Assembly (NCBI GenBank): GCA_950022295.1
Contig: OX465600.1
Span: forward strand, 23,907,282-23,971,281
DNA length: 64,000 nucleotides
From: Bromus sterilis
Lineage: Eukaryota > Streptophyta > Magnoliopsida > Poales > Poaceae
Reading direction: 5' to 3'
Below are positions 31,165 through 41,800 of this stretch, in pieces (the first letter of the stretch is position 1; every line of letters begins with the position of its first letter). The translations under genes and the position numbers were made by a program. The notes under the pieces were generated by a model, which worked only from the letters and a program-made list of their open reading frames with translations, was not told the origin of the DNA and did not search any database.

Positions 31165-32593
31165 TTTTCACTTGTTGTGTCTTTGTGTTGTGTAATGAAT
31201 ACTGGTCTGATGGCCGCCCACCGGAAAATCCCACATGACCTGATGTGCCCTATCTATCGTGCTGCTTAGAAGACTACCCACCGCCTCATTGTTGCATGTC
31301 TTTTCTCCTCCCAGGTGTGGACTAGGGACTAGCCCTGCTAGTATACGTGATCCGTGCCTCATGGGGATAGATCAATGTGGAAGACCACCTTCTTGCTTGT
31401 CAGAAAATAGGTGTTCACCCTTTTTTATAAATAATATTTTTGAATAAAACACATGATTGAACGATACAAGATGGCAGGATAGTCCTTTCACAAAGTCGAT
31501 CCTGAGATAGCCTACGCACGCAGAACTATGCTACTAGCAAAGAGCGTAAAAAAAACTAAACACAACCTCACGCTACACCCTAACACACCTAGGCTCCACG
31601 AAAATGTCCTCAAGAGGAAAGATGGCGCAGAGCGTCGCCGTTGCCGAGTCAAGTCGAGTAGAGTTCTTCACCCGGGGAATTGACACAAAGAGATGAACCA
31701 CCATCACGTCTATAAGAAGAGCACGACATCCACGAGTGTCACCATCATCGGCGCCAAGGCACGGAGCTTTCGGTCGGCAACCCACCCGTACCATTACGAT
31801 TCCGCCAGAAGGAGCGCGAGGAGGTTCAATACCCCGGTCTGGATAAGGACATCGCCCCTTCATGAAGGGCACGTCCGGGCTACCCGCCACACCACCACAT
31901 GTTGCTCACACAACCCTAGGGGAGCCACCGCCACCACACTGGCGAACGTCAGAGAGCAACCATGTAGACCGTTATCCAGGTCTGTCGCCCCGACATCCCT
32001 ACCCCAACACACTGTCACCCCCACCTCATGACACCTCAACCCGGTAGGAAGAGTAGGTGGCACACCCTTCACTCCTAGCTCAATATCATCCCCTGGATCA
32101 GGGTTGACCCTCCAATGTAGAAGGTGTGGACGTCTGCATCCCCAATCACTTTTCATAAATCGAGGAGACACGATCCTAAAACTATCGACGGTCGCCTCAA
32201 AGCCCTCAGGCTTGTCCTAAGGATCTCCGATGATGCCAAATCCGTGGTCGACGACATCGATCAATAGGACGAGAAGCACTGCCAAGTCCACCATCAACGT
32301 ACAAAGCACTCGTGACGACAACGTACACTAACGCGGTCCATTCTAAGACCCGTCTCGCCTATACGGGGAACAAACCTCGATCTGCCCCGAGCCAATATCC
32401 GACCTGCCGCACAAATCCTAAGATCAAGCCGGAACCACAACAAGCAGTACTGCTGGCGTGTAGCCTTGCGCGCCCATGTCAACGACGCTTGAATAGGACT
32501 CGAAGTTTGACATTTTACCCGTTACAACGCAAGGGATTGTTTGCTAGTTATTCAAAAACCAAATTAATCAACGGCTGTGAAGCTTGCTACGAC
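31165..32593. other. unrecognised repeat-like DNA, no gene supported
   Basis: Short frames exist on both strands (for example 31573-31890 minus, 31693-32031 plus) with biased composition and no domain that I recognise. It probably belongs to the LINE-like or another retroelement, because composition and style continue from the preceding stretch. The last part is the 3' flank of the dioxygenase gene. Confidence 0.35.
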
Positions 32594-34474
32594 CTACGAG
32601 ATACTACTAGTACTAGTCCTCTGCTCGGTTAGCTGGTCTCTGGTGAGGAACGCGCCGTGGAAGCCGTAGGGCACGCGGCACGGCAGCGCCACTGTTGTCG
32701 CCACCTCCATGGTGATCGCGTCCAGCACGGCCAGCTCCGACGTGCCCGCCGCCTCGTCGTGCACCATCACCACCACATGCCCCTCATCCTCCATCTCCTC
32801 GCCGCCGGCCGCCGGCACGAACGTCGCCTCCCCGCCAAACCGCCCGGCGCCGTACTCGTGCACCGCGACGGCCTCGCCGGTTTCCAGGTCCACCTTGGCT
32901 ACACCACGGCACCGCGGCCATGGCTCCGCGACGGCGAGGTACGCGTACCGCGTCCGCCTCCCCAGCAGGGTTCGGTTCACTGTGCCAGCCTCCAGGTTCA
33001 GCCCCGGCGCGAGCTCCCGCCGGCAAGACTGCCCAGTCCGGAGGTCCAGCCGGATCTCCGTCAGGATGGCGCGCACGTTCATGCCGGTGCCGGCGTCGGC
33101 GTCATCCGAGAATAGCGCGTCCGGCGGCGTCATGCAGGAGCATATGATGACGACGGTGTCCGGGCCGTCGGCGCCGTGGTTGGTCTCCTCCCATGCGTTC
33201 CAGACGTGGAAGCAGAAGCTGTCCGGCACGTCGAACCACCGCATCCGGGAATCGTCCGGGTCATACCTATACGGAACAAACAAACAAACAAAATCCGGTT
33301 GCCACGTGTGAAACGATCGTGTGACACGTGGACGAGGGGAGCAGCAGATTGTTACACGTGTCGGCGTGCATGGCTCGGCATGCAGGTGTCAGCCAGCTAC
33401 GTTGCGTACGTACCGGGGAAGAAGGCCGAATCGGGAGACCTTGCCGGCGTCGTGCACGAGCGGGGAGCCACCATGAAACATCCGGCCGACGTCGAACACC
33501 ACCTGCTGGTCCGGGATCACGGCGAAGCTCTCGGTGATGGCGAAGTCGTGCACCATCGTCGGCTGCCGGAGCGCCACCTCCACGTCGTTGGACTTCTCGC
33601 CTGTGGCCGGGTCGACGCGGAAGTACCTCAGGTAGGGCTTCCTAACGGGGTCGTAGCTCAGCGCGAAGAGCTCTCCGGTGGCGGTATCGACCTTAGGGTG
33701 GGCGATCATCGGCGAACCCAGCTGCCCGGCGAAGTCAAACCGGCCGACGGTGCGGATGTCGCCGCCGACGCCGACGTGCACGTGGTACGGCAGGTCGTCT
33801 TCCGAGAGCGCCAGGAGTCGGCCGCCGAAGTAGATGAGCCCGGCGTTAGCGGCTCCGGCCCCATGGCTCGCGTCCACGACGCCGACGGCCGCGCGGAGCC
33901 CGAAGAGAGCGAGCCGAGCTAACCCCGCGCCGCCGTGGAGCTCGCCAATGGCCTTGGGGAACGCGCACCGCCCCAGCGCCTCCTCCTGCGCGAACCTGCT
34001 GGTACGTGTCGATCGACGCGCGTACGACGCCGACGACGACGAAGATGACGGCAGCAACACCGCGTGCAGCATGCCGTCGCCGTCGAAGAGGTGGTGCCCG
34101 GCCGTCGGCGGGAGCAGCGGGTTCGCGCCGTTTCGGACGTACACGCCACCGAGCAGAGCTTGCGGGATCTCGCCAGTAACGCTTAGGTTCCGCAGCGGGG
34201 ACAGCGTCTCCGGCACCGGAGCAAAGTTACCGGCGAGCTGCAGGGCCGGATCGACGTAGCTGGGCAGCGGCCTCCTCGCTTCGAGCGGGACGATCACGTG
34301 GTCCTCGAGAAGGTTCAGCGCGGTGGCGAAGAGACCCCTCATGGTGGTGTTGTTTAAGTTTGCCGTGGGCTTGCGTTGTTGAGCTGGGAGCTGGAGAGAA
34401 TTCATGGTGATCAATGGTGGTGGTGTTTGCAGTGTCGCCGGCGCCGGCGGACGGAGAGAAGGGCAGTGCGTCAT
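32594..34474 (-). CDS. carotenoid cleavage dioxygenase, NCED/CCD4 clade, two exons, 577 aa
   Basis: Plastid non-haem iron enzyme that oxidatively cleaves carotenoids. The CDS joins 34474-33414 and 33266-32594 on the minus strand, with a 147-bp intron (GTACGT to TATAG) and the phase restored at LLPR|YDPDD. The four iron-binding histidines are present: IAHPK (259), VHDFAITE (309), FHVWNAWEE (374) and GFHG (557), with spacing close to maize VP14. ANPLL..HHLFDGDGMLHAV, LALSEDDLPYHV and LAEPWP are family signatures. The N-terminal 45 residues are Pro/Thr/Ala-rich and could be a short transit peptide. An amphipathic helix (LFATALNLLEDHV) follows, as in NCEDs. Downstream ATGs at 34405 and 34339 are possible alternative starts, but the first after the TATA box is preferred. 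NCED (abscisic acid synthesis) versus CCD4 (apocarotenoids) cannot be settled by eye. The gene appears intact. Confidence 0.93.
33303..33360. promoter_or_regulatory. three G-box (CACGTG) motifs in the dioxygenase intron
   Basis: CACGTG occurs at 33303-33308, 33325-33330 and 33355-33360, each within an ACACGTG or CCACGTG core of the kind bound by bZIP/ABF and bHLH factors. Three palindromic hexamers in a 147-bp intron is far above chance. Confidence 0.6.
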
Positions 34475-34552
34475 GGGAATATATTGGAGCTAGGTTAGGT
34501 GCTCAGTCACTTGCTTGGTTGCTGATGCAGTGTCGCCGGCGGAGTGTCAACA

Positions 34553-34563
34553 CTATATATAGC
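34553..34563 (-). promoter_or_regulatory. TATA box of the dioxygenase gene
   Basis: GCTATATATAG on the minus strand, about 80 bp upstream of the first ATG (34474). It places transcription start near 34525. Confidence 0.75.
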
Positions 34564-34574
34564 GCGTTGCACCG

Positions 34575-34618
34575 TGCATGCATTGCATGCACAATGGATA
34601 TTTTGGAGCTGACACGTG
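34575..34618 (-). promoter_or_regulatory. G-box and RY-like elements upstream of the dioxygenase TATA box
   Basis: A GCCACGTGTC sequence (minus strand, CACGTG core 34613-34618) is an ABRE/G-box-type site about 50 bp upstream of the TATA box. GCATGCA motifs at 34576-34589 resemble RY elements. Together with the intronic G-boxes they suggest abscisic-acid, light or seed-linked control, which is an inference from motifs only. Confidence 0.5.
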
Positions 34619-34726
34619 GCTGGGGTTGCATGGTGGATGCGTGAGAGAATTGGCGACACACACACGAAGAGATTGCACTGATCAGTAATGTGATCTAACA
34701 CGTTTTATATTTGTTTACATAAGGAG

Positions 34727-35840
34727 GAGTAAAGTTTGATTTAAACCTTAAGATTGTAGAGCTCGTCGGAAACACACCCTCAACTCTATATCCCTGAAGT
34801 TTGCACTCTGTCCTTTGTAATCCCGGTCATTTTCAACCCTAAACCAGTTCTAGACCAGTTTGTAAGCACAATCCTGACCGGGATTGCTCGTTTCTCTCAC
34901 TGACCACACGGTCCTACTTGTCATCTTCATCTTCTTCATCTATATCTCCTCTTTTTCTCTCTCTTGGCGTGAGCCCATACAAATCGAGCAGCAAAGGCGG
35001 CATGCATGGATCTTGTGGGCGAACTGAGCGAGTGCACCGGCAACACGCAGGAGCGCTCAGAAGGAAGTGGCGTGCGCTGCCGTAACCGCATCACGTCCCG
35101 CTGCTCGTAGCAGAGACCGCAGGCGTCGGGGACACATCCGCCGGGAACTCCGCGTCGTGATCGGCGATGTGCCTCATGCTCACAACAAGCACCGCTCGGA
35201 CGCGAGCGCGTCGAGGCATTTCCTGAGCTCTATAATGCACTCTGGCCGCAACGATCAGAAGAGCTCAAGGCCTGTCGACCTCGCCGTACTCCATCACGCT
35301 CCCCCTGGTGCCATCTTCCATGGCCCGCTCTGGCTTTTAGTCGAACATTTGGTGCACACACGCCCCGGTGAGCCGGAGCTTGGCATGGACGTTGGAGTCT
35401 CGCGCGCCCCCAATTATCTCCACGGCGGAGGAGGCAACAAGGGTCCTGCGATTCATGTATTCTTTCGCTGTCTTTCTTCTCAAGATCACTGCTGAGCTCT
35501 GGCTCGCTGTGTGTTAGCTACTGCTGTGCGCTTGCTGCTACGAGATGTGCTAGTTGCTAGCTGTTGTAGTGTACGGCCGGAGCCGAACCGGACCAGCTGA
35601 TTGCCATTGAAAGAAATTTAAGATCCTGTGAGAGAGAAATAGAGATGACATGTGGGCCTAAGTAGCCATTCAAACAAAACTGAGATCCTGGACGGATTGT
35701 TTCTTCCTAATACGCCAAACAGGTACAAGGTCGGGATTGACCGGGAATGATGAGTACAGTGTGTAGATTTCAGGGATTCAAAAGTCAAGGTTCGATGTCG
35801 ACCAGCTCTACCAGTTCAAGGTTTAAAATAGACTTCACTC
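34727..35840. mobile_element. Mutator-type non-autonomous element (1114 bp) with GC-rich core
   Basis: Ends GAGTAAAGTTTGATTTAAAC and the complement of GAGTGAAGTCTATTTTAAAC open inverted repeats of about 130 bp, which include TAGAGCT.GTCG and ATCCCTGAA. The 9-bp direct repeat CATAAGGAG is perfect on both sides (34718-34726, 35841-35849), the hallmark of Mutator-type insertion. The interior 34970-35560 is clearly GC-richer than its surroundings and lacks a transposase, which suggests a captured gene fragment (Pack-MULE). The frame at 35067-35495 is not a protein that I recognise. Confidence 0.9.
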
Positions 35841-36060
35841 CATAAGGAGTACTTGGTATGATTTGATTGAACTAAGAGAACAAAAATGTTAAACACACGG
35901 ATTTTCTAGAGGATACTATGGGATTTTCCTTTTCCTAATACTCTCCACCCTCGACCAGGATGGGTTCAGCTTCACCCTTAAACCAATCAAAATTTCACAG
36001 GTAAAAAACAATCCGTAAACAGTTCGTAAAGATCCGTTGATGTAGCATTGTTGCTAAGAC

Positions 36061-36468
36061 GTTATCGAAGATCAGGGAATTGCGGTGCTTCCATATATCC
36101 CAAACGTGAAGATGAGGATCGAGTGGAGACCTTTACAGAGGTAGGGCGGGTGACTGAGGAGGTGGCGGCCCACCAGTCGAAGACGCCAAGTGTGCCGTTG
36201 GGAGGGGGACGACCCTCCCACACCCAACTCTTCGACTGCATAAAGCAAAACGCGCGACTATGAGCCAGAGCCGGCCCCAAGAGACTCGATAGATTATTGC
36301 ATGTAACCTGATTCTTGTACCCGAGGTTGAGCACCCTCATCAACTGCTCCAGCGCACTTTGTTACTGCCATCCTTGTGTACGACAACCAAATTCAATGCA
36401 ACCCTATAACCCTCCCATCTTCCTATCAATACAATGATACGCATCCTTGCGTATTCATGACAAAAAAT
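36061..36468 (+). mobile_element. LINE insertion, 5'-truncated and 5'-inverted
   Basis: A 14-bp perfect target duplication ATTGTTGCTAAGAC lies at 36047-36060 and 36469-36482. The plus strand ends in CATGACAAAAAAT, a 3' UTR-like end with a short poly(A). The first 190 bp reads as LINE reverse-transcriptase C-terminus only on the minus strand (FDWWAATSS, then in another frame IWKHRNSLIFDN). The opposite polarity of the two parts is what twin priming produces. Confidence 0.8.
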
Positions 36469-36482
36469 ATTGTTGCTAAGAC

Positions 36483-38870
36483 AAAAGGGATGACCCCATC
36501 CACATAAAGTTCAGAGGGGATGGAATGAAAGCCCCCTTAAAAAAACCATATCAAACCCATATGTGTATCATTTTTGCTCCGAGCTCAATATATAAGTGAA
36601 TGTACATTAGCTAAATGACAATCAATTAGATTTTGTTGGCTCAATTGATTCAACCACTGGAGGAAATGAAGAGGCAATCGTCGCTGGATAATGTGGAAGC
36701 AGTCTGAGGTCTATCTTAGGGATGAGAGGGTGGAATTCATTGAAAAGCATCACATTGATGTCCTTCTTAAAGATAGAGGATGCAGTTCGCCGGTGTAGGA
36801 AACTGAAGGTCGTCGAAGTTAGAGAAATGGTTGGGGACGATAACTAGCTAGCATAATGATGAGGGAAGGGCGAGGTGTTTGCAGCAGCGTCGCGAGCGGC
36901 AGAGGCATCATGAAGAGAGAACACCCCAACAGTTGTTCGCTGGTCAGCATGCATGAAGAGAGAACACAACGTTTCAAAAAATGTTAAGAAATCCAAAAAA
37001 TATTTATATTTTTTAAAAATGTTCAAAATTCCAAACTTCACTAAATTTTCAAAAAGATTTAGAATTTAAAAAAATGTTTAGATTTTATAAAATTATTTAA
37101 ATTTTCAAACAATGTTCAGAATTTGTTAAAATTTTCAAAAAATGTTCAAAATTCCAAAGTTTATTAAGTTTATAAAATATTTAGAATCTCAAAAACAAAA
37201 TTTAAAAAATGTTCAGAAGCTGTTTAAGTTTTCAAAAAATGTTCAAAATTCTAAATTTCGTTAAATTTTCAAAAAATATTAAGAATTTTAAAAATGTTCC
37301 CTTTTAAAAAAATAAATTTTCAAAAAAATGTTCGGAATTTATTTATTAAAAAAATAGAAAATTTATTTTGTAAAAAAATTCAAAAGAAAAATGAAATTTC
37401 AAAAATTGTTAAATATTTCCAAAATGTGTTTAAATTTTTGTTCATGTATTAAAAAATTTGTTCACCATTCAAAAAATTATTCAGAATTCCAAATTGTTCA
37501 GCATGTCTAAATACATGCAGGCTGCCAAACAAAATCTCAGCTTAGCATGTATGAGCACATACATCACTACCAAACAAATGCACATGCATATACCCAACAT
37601 GTACAGACTTAGCATGTCTCAAATGAGAATAACTATGCTAGAGTGGAAACAACTACCAAAGACACCCTTAATAAAACGAGTTTGCAGTGTGTGGCTTACA
37701 AAAATATGTGTGTTATTTGTATTTCATCTCTTGTATTGAACTCATGCGGAGAAATTGCTAATTCAAAGAGCTTGTGTCGTTGTTATAATAGTAAGTTTTC
37801 TTACCGAAATAGTACAATTTTAGAGAGAAATCGATAATGATAAACATGCCGAGGCTTAAGAGGTCTTAACTTACATTTATATATTTGTATTTTAAAAAAT
37901 CATAAATAAAAGGTATAGTTTGTTTTCATGCCCTTAGTTGTGTCCCGCTCGGTTAGTTTGCCCCTAGTTTCAAACATTCATCGGTCCTTCCCTAACCATT
38001 TGCTCCTCTTATATTTTTTTCTCTTTGACTGTTTGACCAACACTTTGAAAATCCCATAGCAAAATCATATGAACTCAGGAAAATGCAAATCCCGCTCAAA
38101 AAAAAAGGAAAATGCAAATAAGATATAAAAATATTCAGAAAAACATCACCAACATGTTCATGTCATTTGCATTCACCATATTCGTGTTGCCTAAAATAGA
38201 TGAGGTTATTAATATCATTAATCTTATTAAATCTAAAATGGTAAGAAAAACACTTTTATCATGAATGCAAATGACATGCATGTGCAGGTGATATTTTTCT
38301 GTACATTTTGATAGAGTATTTGTATTTTTACGTTTATAGGAATTTGTTGTGTTTTTCTCAAAGTAATGATCAACTGGTTAAATGGTGGATAAAAGGAAAA
38401 AAGCATAAAAGGAGCAAACACATTTGGGTAGAACCAAGGGTTTTTCGAAAATAGGGGCAAACCAACCAAGTGTGACCCAAATAAGGGTATAAAACCGATT
38501 AGTCGTAAATAAAAGCATTCAGCCAGTAGTGGTACAATAAGTCAATATTCAAAATTGAAGAAAGGGAGGCAAAGCGGATCATGGATGTCTCTCCAAAGGA
38601 ATCGTAATGAGGGTCAACAGGATATGTATGGAACGCATATGAGACGAAGCTAGAAATGAACCATAGCCAAAGACGCCGAATCATGCGATGGAAAAGTCAA
38701 AGAGTTAACCAGTGCAGGTAAAAGGTTTTTTTATTTAATTCTTGTAAAAATGCACAAAATTTGCACCGTCCCAATGGAAGGTGAGATGTTGCAGGGAGAA
38801 TTAGAAGAGATGGGGGCGGTGGAGGAGGAAAAAGGGTCATTAGATTAACATAAATCAACCTAAATGAAAA
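36483..38870. other. AT-rich intergenic repeats, no gene supported
   Basis: 36950-37480 is a chain of degenerate repeats built from TTTTCAAAAAATGTTCAAAA and GTTCAGAATTTGTTAAAA. The rest (37500-38870) has short frames without family resemblance and scattered A/T runs. No terminal repeats were found. Confidence 0.5.
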
Positions 38871-38879
38871 AAGATACAA

Positions 38880-41800
38880 CTAGTCGCTTAAATGCAACCA
38901 GTTCAATCCTACGGGCAACATTATATGCTTCGTCCCCTTCAACTTTCTTCTCCTGCACTTGGAAGCAAGCCAAATGGTCAATCACTGCCACCCACAACGA
39001 GCGGCCACATCCTCCACATCTTCATTGTCAACCCCGACAATCCCTCTAAGCTTACCTTGATCCCCATTTTTCAGCATCGACGATATCGTCCCTCGTCCTA
39101 CACTTGCTCGATCATGTCAACCCTCAGGTAATGTCTTAGCCAATTTTGTTTCTCATCTTTAAAGTGGTCTTGGATCTGTCTTGTTGGATGTTGAGGCCTC
39201 TCCATGTTTGTCTTAGTGTTGCGCATGGAAGAAATCAATAGATGTGGTGAAATATTTTAGTCCCCTGATAAATTTTAATGATATGTGTGTTAACCTTCAC
39301 ATGAAGTTAACCTCCAAATGCCCAGTTAACCGGATTCAACCCTTAATCACGTCCTTGATACATTTTGATCAATTGGTTTTGTTAAGGGGCACTTCATTGC
39401 ACAAAAGATTATTTGCACTAAAGAAATTCTTCAAGTTTTCCATCACCGCAAGTGTCATGCATTCATGGTTAATCTTGACTTATGCAGAGCTTTTGATTCT
39501 ATTTACCAGGATGCTCCCATTCAAGTGTTGTCTACAACCCCCCCCCCCCCCCCCCCCCCGCCCAATGGTTAGACTGGATTTCCTGCCTTCAATCCTCCAT
39601 TCTGGTCTACCATTTTTCTTAATGTTCTTAATGGCAAGACGGAGTCGTGGATTCAATGTCATAGGGGGTTGCATCAAGGGGACCCCCCTCTCTCCCTTCT
39701 TGTTTGTCATCATCGTTGATGTGTTGCAACTACTTATCAATAAATCTTGTGATGACGGCCTTCTTGAGTATCCTATTCTTAACAACCTACCTTGCCCGAC
39801 GATTCAATATGCGGATGAAATGCTAACTGTCTGTAAGGATAATTACACTACTGCATTAAAATATATTTTCTACCCTTAACGTATTCTATGATTCGATAGG
39901 CCTTCATATTAATTTTTAAAAGAGTTCTTTCATTCCCATTCATGTCGGTCCCGATCTCTCTCATTGTTCAGCAGATCTCCTAGGTTGATCCAAACTCTTC
40001 CTTTCCTCGAATGTATTTACAATTTTTTCTTTCATCTCACAAACTAAACCTATTTGCTTTCTACCTGATCATTTTAAAGGGAGATAAACAAACTTCAAGG
40101 TTGGCGTGGCAAGCTATTATCTGTAACAGCCCAGTTTTCACAAAATTTAAAAATTTTGTTTTCGGTGTGAATTGTTTGATTGTCTGATTTGTTTGCGGTG
40201 TTTGCATCCCTGATTTATCGATCGACGATTATTTTAACCCCTCTTATCTCGTATCGGACGGAGACCGACCCTTTCCACCTTGACACTCGACCTTGGCGAC
40301 ACCGGGTTTCACCCGATCACCGTCGCGAAGACCGCACGAGACCAGCCGCAGCCAACGGAACGAAAAACCCCGTTTAATAATTAAACGGGTTATTTTTATA
40401 GCGCGTCGGAAAGTGTTTTCGGAACGGTTCCAGTGCGAGGTGAACGCCTCCGGCTCGACGCACTGATCGCGCAGTTCGAAGTTTTACCCGAATCGGAGGT
40501 ACTGCGGACCCCCGGCGGTCAGAAACGTGAGCACCGCGCGCGCGAGAGAAAAACCGAAGATGTTTTTGCAAACTGCCAGCCACCAGGGCTATATAAAGAC
40601 CACCACCCCACTTAGGTTTTCCCTAAGCCACCAGCCCCCAGATCCAGATCTGAGCCCCAAATTTCGCAGCTATTTTTACCCCAATTTTGCAACCCTAGCC
40701 TCCCAGCGGATCTGGACCGTCGGATCGGCCGATCCAACGGCCCAGATCGCGCCCTGGCCTCCACCTACCTCCAGCCCTCTCCTCTCTCTCCTGGACACAG
40801 CCAACCGCGCGCGTCGGGCGCCTCCACGGCCGCAGCCGCCGGCGGGCAGCCACGGGCCGCCGCACCCCCGCAGGTCTCCTCTCGCTCTCACCCCAGCTCT
40901 CCCTCTCTCGCACAGGAAGCCGCGGAGAGCTCCGCCGCCATGGAAGCCTCGAGGCGGAACTCGTCACCGGCGACCTCCCAACGGCCAAGCTTGCCCGGAT
41001 CCGGCCGCCTCCACCACTGCCGTCGCCCCGCTCACCAGGCCCGCGGCCTCCTCGCCACGCTGCGCAGCCGGCCGGCGAGCCGCTGCTGGCGTTCGTCGCG
41101 CCGCCGCGGTCTCTCCCGATCGGGAGCTCGGGGACGAGGCGTCCGGGAACCGGCCTCCCAGCGCCAGCCAGCGCGGCCCACCCCAGCGGCCCAGACCCGA
41201 GCCAGGCCGGCCTCGAGGCCACTTTGGGCCACGGCCCATGAGGTGAAGCCCCCTTTTTATTTTTTTATTTAGTTCTGTTTTTTTTTTCTGTTGGGCCCAA
41301 TAGCACTAGTTTCGGCCCAATAGTGTTTTTTTGTTTCCTAGGCTTTTAAATTTGCAGTTGTGTTAGTATTTTTGCGATGCTTATAACTTTTCACCGGTAG
41401 CTCCGATGGAGACGCTTTCTACATGAAAGTTGCTCCGTTTTGCGCGTAGATTAATAAAATGTTGCTTGTTGCCATGTTTGACTTTGTTTACATGCTGTTT
41501 GACTGATAATTACATTGTCTGCCACTGTAACTGTAACTGCTATAACTTTTTATCCGGTGCTCGGATTAAAATGTTCTTTATATGTAACTTGACTAGAATT
41601 GCATGTAGGTTGTGTTTTTGCTGTTCTTGCTTGCTAATAAAAATAATAAAATATTGTTTAGGGCAAAACAGTACCAAATGCAATATTTATCGTGGGGTCC
41701 GCAATAGCTTGCATGTCTAGATTTAACCCCCACTTAAAGTGACTAGATCAGATAGACTATTTATGCTACACCTCTTGCCATGCTTCTGTGCTTGCCATGT

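Noticed and set aside
40527..41246. 239-codon plus-strand frame and antisense partners
   Set aside because: Lies inside the GC-rich part of a solo LTR, is Pro/Arg/Ala-rich, and has no family resemblance.
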